A stretch of DNA of 64,000 nt, from the NCBI GenBank assembly GCA_038496445.1, contig JALMLS010000165.1, positions 1-64,000 on the forward strand, read 5' to 3'. This document shows positions 10,578 through 22,159 of this stretch, piece after piece. Origin of the DNA: Trichosphaerium sp. ATCC 40318. Taxonomy: Eukaryota > Discosea > Flabellinia > Trichosidae. Each line of letters starts with the position of its first letter. Positions within the stretch are counted from its first letter, which is position 1. The notes under the pieces were generated by a model. That model was not told the DNA's origin, did not search any database, and worked only from the letters and a program-made list of their open reading frames with translations. The translations under genes and the position numbers were made by a program.

Positions 10578-13500
10578 ATGGTGGCGCGTTTTATTATTTT
10601 AACACTAATTGCAACGACATGCTTCGTTGCAGGGCGTTATCGTGGAGGCTCGTCTGAATTACAACCTGTTGATGTAAACCTTGGACAGTTGGAAGGTCAC
10701 ATTGCGTCGTTTGGCGATTTTGATAGCGACAGATTGTATGTGTTGGTTTTTAAAGGTGTAGACGTGGTTTTTGACTGTTTGTAGTACCGATGTGTTCGTA
10801 ATTGGTCCAAACAAGCAAAATATAACAGCTCATCTATGGGATGGTATGTTTTAGGCTGGTTCAATTGTTTTAGTTTTGAAACTATTTAAAGTACAATTAG
10901 GCGACTCCAAGTTCCTTCTTAACGACGCCGCTACAGTATTAAGCGCTGGAGATGTTTTAAACATTATAACAGCGGATTTCAACCTAGATGGTAGTTTGGA
11001 CATGCTAGTACAAGCGAAGTATCCAGATGACGCAACTCGCTCTACTTTAACATTACATTATGGCAATTATAACAAATTCGGTACTTACAAGCGCTTAAAA
11101 CACTACAAAAGCTTAGACTTACGCGTCGCGAATACTATTTAAGAATACCCGTTAATTTCTGACGCGTGTTTTTTCAGCATCTGTTCTTGAGCTTGGTAAT
11201 GATGCTACTGTCGGTCACGTGTCTATCATTGATTGGAATGGTGATTTACTACCTGATCTTATCGGTACCTTACACGTCAATGGATCAAAGACCATATGGG
11301 TAAACAGCGGGAAGAACTTTACCACGTGCGATCAAATTCCTTGTTATTTGAAATATTTCTTTTTTTCTTTTCTTTAAACGCGGCTAGAGCGATAGCAAAT
11401 TCATCAAGTTTGATATCTTCGCTATGCCACGCTACCTTCCTTTGTCTAGGGGTATCTTTCGCTTACAGAGTGTTTGTTGTTCTTTTTGTTGTTCTTACTT
11501 TCTCGTTAGTATAGACCTTCCTGGTAGTGCCTTACCTTTTGCTGAACCTCATTCAAATGCAATCGTCGATATTAACGGTGATTGTGCTGCCGACTTGATG
11601 CTTACTCTACAAAACGACGATTCTCTTGAGTACCACCTCTACCTTAACGTGGAGGGTAAATTCTCTCCTCCTGCACCGAATTCTCCTCTAGTCTACAAAA
11701 CACCGTTAACGGCTGGATTGGCTAGTTTCGCTGATTTTGATGGTGATGGTAATATGGATGTGGCGTTTACAGTGTGCAATGGCTCAAAATGCGAAGATGG
11801 TACTTTTTTTTTAAAGCAAAACAGTGACTTAACACTTGAGATTAATCGCCATATCTTGCTTTAGGTATGGAGTTACATATTGTGTACAATCAACAGGAAG
11901 GTGTCTGTAAGAATGCATTCGATTCAAGCAGTTGTAAGTCTCAAACGAAGCTTTGTCAAGCTGGTAACGCATGGCGTTATCCTTCATGGAATGGACCTGC
12001 TGGAGCTGTAAGGATTTCTTGATTTCTTTTGGGTTTAAGTGATGTTTAGGGACATGTTATCATTAATAACTTTCCTGCTGGATTGAGCTTCTATGCAGAT
12101 GAAGAATTCCCTGGTGTTACTTTACGTGTTGGCGATTATGATTTGGATAGCTACCCTGATCTGTTGATTCCTTTCTTTAACGAGAAACTGCGTAATGATA
12201 CTTTTTTTTTTTGTATTTTTTTTTTGTTTTTTTCATCTTGTGGCCTCTTGTTGCGCTTTAGTTCTTATGAATTTATAGAAACAAGTCAAGTTCAATTATG
12301 GAGGAACGTAGAGTGTGAGGGCACATGTCCTGGGACTAGTGATCGCCGTCGGTTTAACCAGATTGCTCAGAATGTCAACGCTTTGACTGACATTAAAGGT
12401 GCCTTTATTGGTGCTTGGTTTGATCTTGAAGAACAAGTATGTTAGTTTTATAAAGTTTTATAAGCTTAATATAGTTGTATTTTATTTGTTAATATTAAAT
12501 GTAGGCTGTTAATTCAATGTTTGTCCTTTCAAGAGAGACAGCATTAAGTAATGTTAAGATTAGCGCTGTCTTAAATAACATCTTTGCTGATGCTTCATTT
12601 ATAAAAACTACAGGACTAAATGGTGTCTGCACTGGTTGGTGTAGTTCTGGCGATAAGTTTCCTAGTCCAAAGGTATACTAACAATACTATTAATCTTCGA
12701 AAAAGAAAGAATGCTACCTTGTGTACACTTTCTTTTTTGCACGTGTTACTTGATTTTTAACGTTTATTTGTTGGATCGTTCTTGACCGTTTTTGTAGCCT
12801 TATGGTGTTAATAAGTACGGTGCAACTTTTAAATTAACTTGGAACGATTTGGGTGGTACTCAGCATGCTATTGTAGGTACGTATATTAAATAATGACAGC
12901 ACAACCCTGAAAAAAGATATCTAATTCTTATTGTTGCATATACTTCTTCTTGTGCCTTTTGTTTTTGTTTGAACTTCAGTACTAATATGTTTTTATCGTA
13001 TTTAGCACCTCAGCTATCTCAAAGCGGTTACTTAGCTTTACAGACTCCTTATGTTCTCAATGGGATTGGACGTGTTTCATCTTATGTTGAGTACTTGTAT
13101 TATGGTATTCCTGTTGCTCAAAGTGAGCAAGTGGGTTCTTGGACAGGTGTTCTACCAAATTCTCAAGTTGTTACTATCCCATACGCACCTAGTAAGCCTA
13201 AAGAGTACGTACTAAGCTAATAATCGATTTGCAAGTTTTTCTCTGAATTTTTTTTATTTTGTTGTTTCAAATTTGCTTTGAATAGTTTTCACTGTCCTGT
13301 CAATGGCATGGAATTGTGTTATTCTGTTCGAGATATATTGTATTTATTTAGATTTTTGTTTTTAAGGGTGTAGCCACACCTTAAATGCAATTGAAATACA
13401 ACTTGTTGTGTTCTCAGAGATGTTTTTAACTTTTTTCATAGATGGACGCTTGAGTTGTATATAGATCCTTCAGCGTCTCTTATATTTATAGGATTGGCAC

Positions 13501-13829
13501 TTATTCTTGCAATGATCGGTATTGGAGCGATTATTTTGTACCTCATGTGGAGAGAGAGGGTAATATCTTATTTTCTTTTATTTTATATTTCTCGAAATAG
13601 TATCTGTTTTAATTTGTTTTGTTTAACCAGGCTCTCATGTGCCTGTTTTTTAATTTTTATTTTGGAACACCTTGTGTTATATTTTTAAAAATAGTATTTG
13701 GATACCCTTTGTTAAAATTAGGGTGTTGGTTTATGGTATTAAAGAAAACTAATTTTTTTCCTTTTTTAGAAACAAGATGAAAATGAAAAGAAAGAAATGG
13801 AACATCTCTTCTCTTTCAAAGCTTTGTAG
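10578..13829 (+). CDS. ITFG1/TIP-like FG-GAP repeat membrane protein (LINKIN family)
   Basis: The N-terminus is a signal peptide (MVARFIILTLIATTCFVAG). The ectodomain contains FG-GAP beta-propeller blades with Ca2+-loop signatures: DFDSDRF near the start, DFNLDGSLDMLV, DWNGDLLPDLI, DINGDCAADLM, DFDGDGNMDVAF and DYDLDSYPDLL. A single transmembrane helix lies near the end (about LALILAMIGIGAIILYLMW), followed by a short charged tail ending MEHLFSFKAL. The C-terminal ectodomain has GYLALQTPYVLNGIGR and SWTGVLPNSQ, typical of T-cell immunomodulatory protein homologues. About ten exons join in phase (for example at 10735, 10842 and 11077). Family members are type I surface proteins involved in adhesion or signalling. 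The upstream region is the duplicated segment ending at 10518. Confidence 0.85.
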
Positions 13830-14039
13830 AATGTTAATACTTCAAACACACCTCCTCAACACTCTAATGTTTCTATCTAAAAGTATGAAACAGTGATAAA
13901 TATGAACAGTACTACTTTATGATCCAAATAAATCAAATGATAACTTGTATTTCTGTACTAGTTTGTCGTTTTATTTTGTTTCTTTGTCATAACAAACTCA
14001 GCAATTAAACAATCGTGATAAATTTGAAGGAGAAAGTAA

Positions 14040-14575
14040 ATTATGGTTAGACATGGTAAACTACTTTCAGTACATGCAAGGGAAACAGGAAGGTGAATAA
14101 GAGATGCGGCATTCAAATGGTCTATCAATGCCATTATTGTTAATGGTAAATTAGGAGGAGTTTCAGGAGTGGTACGACAATGGTCAACTATAGGAGCAAC
14201 GTAGAACCTTAAAATAAAAGGAAATGTATGAACTTCCAAATTGTCAGGTGGAACAGGAACTTTTTTATATCAATGGTATACCAGAAAGCTTGGTATTTCA
14301 CTTGTCAATTGAGGGAGCAAGTTAATTATGTAAATGGTAAACAAGAAGGAGAGTGTAAGAATGGTCAAATAGAAAAGCAGCGTAAGTACGCCAATGTCAA
14401 ATACAAGGAGTATGTAATCACATTAATGGTGAAGACATGAAAACGGTCTATTAGTAAAGATTTGCATGGCCAATTCTGTAAGCATAACTAGAATGAGAGG
14501 TCCAGAGGGTTTTTTATGGTCAATTGAGGGAGCAAGGTAATTATGTAAATGGTAATAGAAGGAGAGTCTAACAAA
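14040..14575 (+). pseudogene. Decayed YwqK/MORN-like repeat fragment
   Basis: Scattered short matches to the repeat family of the intact gene at 34735-36318 appear in changing frames: QGKQEGE, EWYDNGQL, VNGKQEGECKNGQ and YGQLREQGNYVNG. Stop codons and frameshifts separate them, so no long frame remains. It is a relic of a repeat-protein gene. The DNA from 14576 to 14805 and from 13830 to 14039 shows no gene. Confidence 0.6.
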
Positions 14576-14805
14576 ACAGTAATTGGAAGATACCTTTATT
14601 TAATAATAATGGAACACTTTTTTTACACTTGTACCTGTTTCTTAGTGCTTATCAAAACTGTTACTTCTTAAACTACAAGTATGATACTTTATTAAACATT
14701 GCTAATGAAGTGTTTATTTCTTGATCTAAATCACCCTCAGGCGAAACATGCTTTTTGTCCAACATAAAAAATCCCTGAAATTCCAACATTTGCTGTTAAC
14801 AACCG

Positions 14806-15810
14806 TTACTGACTCTGGTCACGGAGCTTGTCTTCTATTTTCTTCTTCAACCTATCGCTGACATCCAATTTTACCTACATTAATAAGTGACGGCGGTAAA
14901 AGAAGAACAACAGAGAACAACAACAAGCAAATTCAATAAAAATACTTAGGTTGGAAAAGCAAAAAACACATACAATAGCACTGTCAATTATATTAATCTT
15001 TGATTCACGAGCTTTCATATACACCTGTTCAGTGATCAATGACTTAACGGTATCTCTCTTAGATACTATTTCAAAAATATCAAACTGAGCCTAAACCATA
15101 GAAAAATAAGATAACAACTAAGAAAATACCAGGATATTGTGATCACAATTCCTTGGTTGCAACAGCGCATGTGTTGGTCTTTCCATGTGTTTTACTAAGA
15201 TAGCACCACAACATACACACTTACAACCAAGGAATCCATAATAAGGTTGCAGAATGAAGTAGTGCAAAAACCCTGTTCTCAGGCACCAAAATAAAGAATA
15301 CTTGTTACTAAGTTTAGATACAAAATTCACGTGCCGTAACATCACTAACTGCATATTTTGCAGCTTTTTTAATTTCTACCTCTGCAATTGCTTTAAAATC
15401 TCCACCATACTCTTTAACAATCCACGGTATTTCATCCTTATGTGGTTCATATAAGAACCGAAACCAAAGCGATAATTCTTCACAATCGTTTGACTTCCCA
15501 GGGCAATGAATTGTTATAGGATGAGGTCCTGTGCTAACCATGACTGTGGAATATAGATACGGTAGCTTCCAATGCACTCCAGGCGAGTATACTGTGTTTA
15601 AAACAGCACCAGATCTTGTTTTAAGAACAGCTACTTTACCAGGTTCAACTCTAAAGAAAGAATTGCGGCATACGAAAATAGAAGCGATTCCAAGGCCTCG
15701 GAAGGTGCTTTTAGCTTGATGTGACTAAATTTAGTAAACGCACTTGTGAAAATAACTCCTGGATGCCTTAAAAACTTAAATAGCCATGTAAAGCTAGTCG
15801 TAATGCTCAT
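14806..15810 (-). CDS. Small SPFH/band-7 (prohibitin-flotillin-like) protein
   Basis: The spliced frame starts MSITTSFTWLFKFLRHPG, a plausible membrane-associating N-terminus. It then gives VEPGKVAVLKTRSGAVL, SPGVHWKLPYL, WFRFLYEPHKDEIPWIVKEY, KYAVSDVTAQFDIFEIVSKR and a C-terminal KLDVSDRLKKKIEDKL. The order matches the SPFH domain of prohibitins and flotillins, which scaffold membrane microdomains. At about 220 residues it lacks the long C-terminal coiled coil of flotillins. Two introns are odd. One is only 23 nt (15651-15673, gtatgc...ctttag). Another appears to start with GC (gcacgtga, donor at 15336), which restores DVT-AQFDIF in phase. If either is wrong, the gene is broken. Probably functional. 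Confidence 0.65.
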
Positions 15811-16553
15811 ACTGTATGTTGGTATTATGTGAACTCAGATTTTGACTTCGGCTTGACTGCGTAGAACACCAACAAAATGTCACATTTTTAAACGGTTTAG
15901 TCGATAACAGATTTTGTTGCTGAGTCCTGGAGGCTTCGGTTATCCGGCTAAAGATTCCGGCATAGCTGCTTTTACATTACCACTGTTTATTCTCAAACAA
16001 AAAAACATTGTCCTAAACTTTTAACAAGGTCTGACACTTCCTGGTTTTAATCAGCATAAGCCCTTTTATGTTCCCTATGCTATTGTTCTCCAAAAAAGAT
16101 ACACGTCTGCTTTTTTTAATCAAAGGGTTTTAATTGAGCTGTATACAATAAGCGATTATACAAGTGTTTTCTTGCACTTTCGTTTCTTAAAACTTTCTTG
16201 GTTGGAATAAAAGATACAAGCACTTCGCTATCAAGGATGTTTTCAATCATTCAAGATGTTCTCAACACAACAATTAGATACCATGTAACTCTTTGCACCC
16301 GAAGTGGAGTTGTATGTAATTGTTAACACCTCTATAGCGCAAATAAAATCGTACAAATCATATAGTAAGTGGAAAAGAGTCTAATTGTAACACGTGAACA
16401 AGTAGGAGGATTTTTTAAGCTTGAAATCGGTTGATTTATAACTACTATTTGATTCTATCTGTAATGCGGTAAAGTCAGTTTTGTCCGTGGAGCTCTACTT
16501 AAAGTTGATAAAACTGTGACTTAAGTTACAGTCTTAGTAGCTCATTAGGCTAA
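15811..16553. other. Intergenic DNA between divergent SPFH and Rho genes
   Basis: No coding signal found. It holds the 5' flanks of both divergent genes and a CACGTG palindrome near 16392. Confidence 0.5.
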
Positions 16554-17823
16554 ATGGCACGTCAAGCACATGGTTTATCACCGATTCATTACGCTAAAGT
16601 AGTGGTTCTCGGAGACGGAGCAGTTGGTATGTCGTAACAGAGGCTAATTTATCTTTGTTAAAGGCTTATTTCGCTTGGTTTAAGGCAAAACATGCTTACT
16701 GATACGCTTTATAAACGATTCTTTCCCAACAGATTACAGTACGATCTATTTTCAAGTTTAAACGTTTTAAATGCTTATTAATACAGCACCAACGGTTTTT
16801 GATAACTACAGGTAAGTAATGGAGTTCTTGTTGAGTGTAATTCAATTGAACTCTTGCATTTTTTTTGCTGATGGCACTGACTTTTGTGATAAGCAATCCG
16901 ATAACTGTTTTGGATAAGCATGTGACTTTAGGTTCGTCTTTGACTTTGTTGAGTTCTCCCCTTTTTGCTTTCTGATTTGAATTGACTTGCATGTTAAAAG
17001 GTACATGGGATACAGGTGGTGGCGAGGATTATGGAAGAATTAGACCTTTGAGCTATCCTGCACGTGACTTATAATTAGTTGGTTTTATAACTGTATTTGA
17101 AAAGCAGAAAAGTCTTCAACAAGTATTTGCGTCAACTCTGCTATCCATGTCAAAGTCTCGCTCTCATGCGAATTTTAGGGAACAAGTGTTTTTCTTGTAT
17201 GTTTCAGCATCATTTCTAGAGCTAGTTTCGAAAATGTTGAGGAATACGTACCACAGAATTGAACATGTGAAAATACCTAAATTTTTGAGTTTAGTGGAAA
17301 CCTGAACTGGCGCATCATTGTAATGATGTACCTATTGTTCTTGCAGGTCTCAAAATGGATTTGAGAACAACACTTAAACCTGATGGAAGTCCATATGATT
17401 GTATTACCAAAGAAGAAGCTCAACAGATGGCAATAAAAATAGGTGTAAGTCTTTGCAGTTTTCTTTAAAATTTGTTGCTGACACAGGTATAAAACAGGCA
17501 CATTCGTATGTGGAATGTAGTGCTCTCACAGGAGAAGCTGTAAAACGTGGTAAGTATTATCCAAACATATACTCTAGGACAAGGTTTAAGTGTGAACACG
17601 ATGAAAGGCAATGTCAATGAAGGCAAAGTGTTGAGCTTACAGAAACCACATTGATGTTTGTCTTATCATCACGTTTACAATTTGCACCCTTTTGAATGAT
17701 TGATTACAACAAAAGATTATTTTTAATGGTTTGATTGTAGCTTTTGATGAAGTAGCCATACTGGTGTTGGCAAATAGAGGGCAGATAATACCTCCAGATA
17801 AAAAAAGTTGTATTGTAATGTAA
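16554..17823 (+). CDS. Rho/Rac-family small GTPase lacking the catalytic glutamine
   Basis: Eight exons join in phase to about 200 residues. Landmarks in order: P-loop GDGAVGKTCLL (Lys at about residue 26), effector loop TPTVFDNY with the switch I Thr, switch II WDTGGGEDYGRIRPLSYP, VFLVCFSIISRASFENV, LKMDLR in the guanine-specificity loop (usual T-K-x-D-L reads L-K-M-D-L), a Rho-type insert region, YVECSALTGE and a CAAX box CIVM after PPDKKS. The switch II segment normally reads TAGQED; here Ala59 and Gln61 are both Gly, predicting very weak GTP hydrolysis. The intron after PLSYP appears to begin with GC (gcacgtgac at 17060). Using a GT nearby destroys the frame. The protein should be prenylated and membrane-bound, acting on actin or membrane traffic. 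Confidence 0.82.
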
Positions 17824-17915
17824 TTAAATTGTTCAGCTTAATGAATTGATACTTTGAATTTTTTATTTCTTTTGATGTTTACAATAAAAGTCTATTTAAT
17901 TAGTCAACATTGAAA

Positions 17916-19015
17916 CTAGAATTCAAGATCGACAATAAGTTCTGGTACGAAAAACTCTCCATTGGCAACGTTGCATATTATATATTCCACTGTTTCAGGT
18001 GGTAGATAAGGCTCAAGACGTTTGATACAGAGCATAAGGTAAAAAACTTGATCTCTAAAAAACTTTGGGAAATATTGATGTAATCTTGGATGCCATCTCT
18101 GATTTAACGCCAATTTCATCAATTCCTTTGTTTCTTTATCACCTTGCGAATTTGATTCCATGTACTCATCAACCAGTTCTATACAAGTTGATGTTTGATC
18201 CCCAGAAGAGAAAGGTATTGTTACATCTGCATTGAACATACGAAGAATCAAAACTCTTCTAACATCTTTTGATTCAATAGCCAAATGCAAAGGTGTCTCT
18301 GAAACACATATTGAGTCATACCCAAACTTGGAATTTCTCTTCGTGTTAACATCAGCTCCATAGTGAAGTAATAACAGCATTGAGAGTTCATTGAAATCTG
18401 CTTTTTTTTTAATCACGTGATGTAATGCTGTATAGTATTGTGTATGTGTCATTGAATGAACCTTATGAGCTCTTATACAATTATAAACTTCAGGATCAGT
18501 CCCAGGTGTCTCAAGTAGCATTTTAAGGGTGACAGGATTATCAAGCGCTTTTGTAAGCACTGTGTATGTGAAAAGACTCCTTGTTGCATTTATTGTTTCT
18601 GAAGCATTTGCGTCACCACCTTTAGACAGCCCGAGTTTCAAAAGGTCATAGTACTTTTTTGAAGGGTTTTCAATAGTAAGGGCCACAATCTCTATCAAAG
18701 CTGGTTTTTTAAACGCTAAAACACTCAGTTCACCATTGACGTCCGCATTGTATTCGAGGAGCATCGAAATCATTTCTATGTTTGCTATCGCTTTCTTGTC
18801 CGTAATTCGTTCGTCTGTGTGTAGAGGAACATGTATGAGCGTGCATCTGCTAATTTTAAATCAGTTAATTGTATGGTTATGAGAAGATGAGTGTATTTGT
18901 ACCCCCATCGTCTATATTTAATAGTTTCATTTGGGTTTACGCCTTTACGAAGTAATTTTCTAACTGTTTCAATATCATTTGCCAGTACAGCTTGGTGTAG
19001 TTCTGATTTAAACAT
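17916..19015 (-). CDS. Ankyrin-repeat protein with F-box-like C-terminus, copy 1
   Basis: Two exons joined by a 56-nt intron (gtacaaatac...tagcag, about 18858-18913) give a protein of about 348 residues starting MFKSELHQAVLANDIETVRK. Ankyrin units include LLRKGVNPNETI, MISMLLEYNADVNGE, LLLLHYGADVN and TPLHLAIESKDVRRVLIL. The C-terminal 70 residues end with LEPYLPPETVEYIICNVANG, whose L-P-x-E-x-x-x-x-I-I pattern resembles an F-box core. Without the intron the frame breaks, and the second copy at 27826 has an intron of the same length at the same place, which supports the join. It may recruit targets to an SCF-type ubiquitin ligase (inference). The last 350 nt are almost identical to the other copy. 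Confidence 0.8.
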
Positions 19016-20127
19016 GTAGAAGGAAAGAAATAAATACTACCATTGAAAGCTAAGGGAACTTAATTTGTATGTTGTTATTCCAAAGTAATCCATGTTACAG
19101 GCAAACTGATAATTGGAGAATCCAACCGTTCAAACGCACGTGATTTAAACAAACATTTTTGATTTCGATATTGATCGCTATTTCAAAGCCTTTTGGGCAT
19201 AAACCAGCACTGGTAACATGTTATAGTGTTTGGAGTAGTTGGGTAGTAGGCAAGGGAGATTAAATTCTGTTTCAATCTTGGCACTCTAGGTGCCGTAAAT
19301 ACAGTTATTGATGACTGATATCCCTTGACAAACGTGACAAATGACTCACCAAGAACCTCTGTCTAAACACAAGATGAACAAAGTGGTTGTATTGGAGGGT
19401 CAGTCGACTCTTTGTAGACATCTGATGCGTGCTCCTACCAACGGCTTCGGTGCCATAGTTTTTTCCGAATTTTCCGAAAACAAAAATTCGAAAAAAATAG
19501 AATTCGTAGAAAGATGCATAGCTAGGGCAGTCCACTAAACTAGAAAGCGCCTGGTTCACTTACAGTCGGGTCCGACGGCTTCAAACCTTCATCTGTAACT
19601 CTTTGGGCGTTGGCACTTTCTATAACTTTAGAAAGGCTGTAGCACCTTTAACTTCATGAAACAACTCTAAGTGGCCTTAAAGTTTGATTGTGGTCAAGGC
19701 AACAAGTGTTTGTTGCCTGACGAACAGCATGCCAAGAATGTTTGAGTTTTTGTTGAGGCGTTCATGTGAGCTTGTATAATTTGGTCTTACACTCATACAA
19801 CATTTCTGAGTGTATGAAGAACATGACCATTACTTATCGAACTAACATATGTAAAGACTATAAACTACAATGATCTGTATCTATCACTAACACCTCAATC
19901 AATCTATTAAATCACAGGTGACATGTACCTTCCAAAAGCAAGCACGCTATTAAGCTGACATAGTGTTGATATAAACTTATTGACTACTTTTATTCTTTCA
20001 AGAATGTACTTCTATAGATGGTTTTTATAGTACCTCACAAATAACATAGAAAATAGTATTGAGTCCAGTTATTTACTAACATACAAAATGATGAAAAAAT
20101 GGATTCCTTTTTAGTTGATTCTGACTG
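19016..20127. other. Intergenic, no gene supported
   Basis: The region holds the upstream flank of the ankyrin gene, with a CACGTG near 19138, and the 3' flank of the secreted-protein gene. Overlapping open frames on both strands at 19305-19559 have no recognisable motifs. Confidence 0.5.
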
Positions 20128-21070
20128 TTAATTACCTACAGATATAGATTTCCTACAATAGAGATCTGGCATCAATTTACCAGTCCATTTACCTCTCATT
20201 ACAGCGTTACTGTTTTGGTCAGGAGACTTATCCCAGAAGCTAAATCCAAATTTTTGACGATGAAAAAATGGACCGATATGACCTCCGCAGAATCCTTCAC
20301 TCTTTAAAGTATTACACAAAGACCGAGACCACTTTATAGACCAAGGAATATCCGCCTTTGGGCCAGAGAAAACACCCTCTGCGCCATCTTCAGTAGTACA
20401 AGCAGCGTGACCGCTTGGTAGGTATGGTGCTTGGTCTGAAGCAGAAGGAACGAATGTAGCCCCACAATGTGCGTTTGAAGAACCTTGACAAGGACCATAC
20501 GCACTTCCTGGATTTCCGGGGTATTTAGAATCCCACATTGTAGTCATTTTACGTTGCTGACCCCATAATGCACGAGCGAACATACAATGATCCTTTTGTA
20601 CTTGTCTATCTGCGCTAGTGTATCCTAGTAACAAAACAATGTGAATCTTAAGAAAAAACGTGATTTAAAACGACGACTTTCTTACCTACAAGTGATCTCA
20701 CGTGATTAATCGCTATACGATGCCATTCATCTACTTCTGCCTTTGTTGGGCTCTTATTGTTTCTAAAAGGCCTGTGTTTGTAGAAAACCTCTCGAATACC
20801 TCTTATTGTATCCACTGTAGGGCAAATAGCCTTCCAGAAGTCCTCTTTCGACATTTTAGAAGGGTCATAAGGACGACCGTTCCATTTTGAATTATTCCAT
20901 GTGGCTTGTGTTATCCAACTGACGCCGTCAGGGTCGTTACCAGTGTTTTCTTTCATCGCTTTTTTGTTCATCAGTGACCAATCAGCTTGGTTTGGAGTGT
21001 ATTGTTCAAGCGCTGTAGTATACACGATGTACACGCATAAAACCAGTAGAGTTACTATCAAATGAGTCAT
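20128..21070 (-). CDS. Secreted protein of unknown family, Cys- and Trp-rich
   Basis: Two exons, joined over an intron at about 20635-20695, encode about 290 residues. The N-terminus is a signal peptide (MTHLIVTLLVLCVYIVYTTA). The mature part contains EVDEWHRIAINHVRSLVGY, DHCMFARALWGQQRKMTTMW, GSAYGPCQGSSNAHCGATF and GFCGGHIGPFFHRQKFGF. Several Cys in the second half suggest disulfides and an extracellular or lysosomal location. The His/Arg helix followed by an aromatic-rich core is loosely reminiscent of CAP/SCP secreted proteins, but the signature motifs of that family are not clear and I do not assign it. The exon join is in phase and nothing looks damaged. Confidence 0.7.
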
Positions 21071-21736
21071 ACGATAATTAGTACTGATGGATGGGTAAAA
21101 ACTATACCTGAAGCTAACTGCATTTTTAGCCGATCACGTGTTGTTGATCTTTGTTTTGGTTTTTGTTTATGTCTCGCGATTTTCTTGCGAGTTTTCTGTC
21201 GTTTTCACATTTAATTGTTTTCTCAAACAACGTTACAGTGTATTCATTAAGCGTTGTTATCATATGATATGTGTAATTTTGTAGACCACGAAATCCATCC
21301 AAGCAGTATTATTCTAAAAAGTTGGGTAAACTATCTTATACCATACGCTTTCTAAATATCTGCGCTTTCTTGAAAATACAAGTATTAGTAAAAACACAAT
21401 TACCAACACTTCTACACTTATCACTTCCGGCATATTCTTTCTAGGCGTCATATACATTCTTGCCAATACAAAGTGAGAATAACTACTCAGGTGGTACTGT
21501 AGTTGAGATAGCTGTAGTTCGTTGCCAGTGTTTCATATATTGGACAAGACTTGTGTACTTTGAACAATTATTCTTGCATCTGGCAATACCTTCATGAAAC
21601 ATATGCTGCGTATTGACCATATTGAGTGAGGTGTAAATACATGTAAGCAAACTAAAATAAATATTAATACTTTTATTTATCTCTAATGGAGCAAGCACTT
21701 CTCGGTGTAGGTTTCTGTGTACAACTTTTATGTCAC
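21071..21736. other. Intergenic, no gene supported
   Basis: The region holds the upstream flank of the secreted-protein gene, with a CACGTG near 21137, and AT-rich DNA leading into the ankyrin pseudogene. No frame with family motifs. Confidence 0.45.
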
Positions 21737-22025
21737 TATTCAAAGTCAACAACAAGTTCTGATACAAAAAACCCTCCATTGGCAACCTTACATATTATAC
21801 ATTGTACTATTTCAGGTGGTAGATAAGGCTCAAGACGTTTAATACAGAGCATAAGGTAAAAAACTTGATCTCTAAAAAACTTTGGGAAATATTGATGTAA
21901 TCTTGGATGCCATCTCTGATTTAACGCCAATAGCATCAATTCCCACACTTCTTTAAGTACAGATTGAGCCATACCCAAAAAGCACATGCTAAATAAATTC
22001 CTGTTTTGTTAACATCAGCTCCATA
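21737..22025 (-). pseudogene. Ankyrin-gene 3' fragment with internal deletion
   Basis: The C-terminal part (LALNQRWHPRLHQYFPKFF through LPPEIVQCIICKVANGG) matches both intact ankyrin genes closely. Upstream, the minus strand shows the HYGADVN codons and a stretch matching the GYDSICV codons. About 200 nt that encode the next ankyrin units in the intact genes are missing between these pieces. No 5' half is present. It is a truncated, deleted copy. Confidence 0.8.
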
Positions 22026-22082
22026 GTGAATAGTAGCGGATAGCTCTAGCTGGTGTTCATGCTAACCTAAGTTGTTGCAAGT

Positions 22083-22155
22083 GCAGACGAAGCATTGGCA
22101 GGTGTACATGAAATTGATTTATCGGGTACAAATGTAACAGATAAAGGGATGATAG
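22083..22155 (+). pseudogene. LRR-gene fragment
   Basis: Reads ADEALAGVHEIDLSGTNVTDKGM, one repeat unit of the type found in the F-box/LRR gene at 55675-56800 (compare LAGVHTINL and NVTDKGVSAL). The frame is lost directly afterwards. It adjoins the ankyrin fragment. Confidence 0.6.
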
Positions 22156-22159
22156 AGCC

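Noticed and set aside
18785-19015. Apparent stop and frame break in the ankyrin genes, suggesting pseudogenes
   Set aside because: A 56-nt intron at the same place in both copies restores the ankyrin frame exactly.
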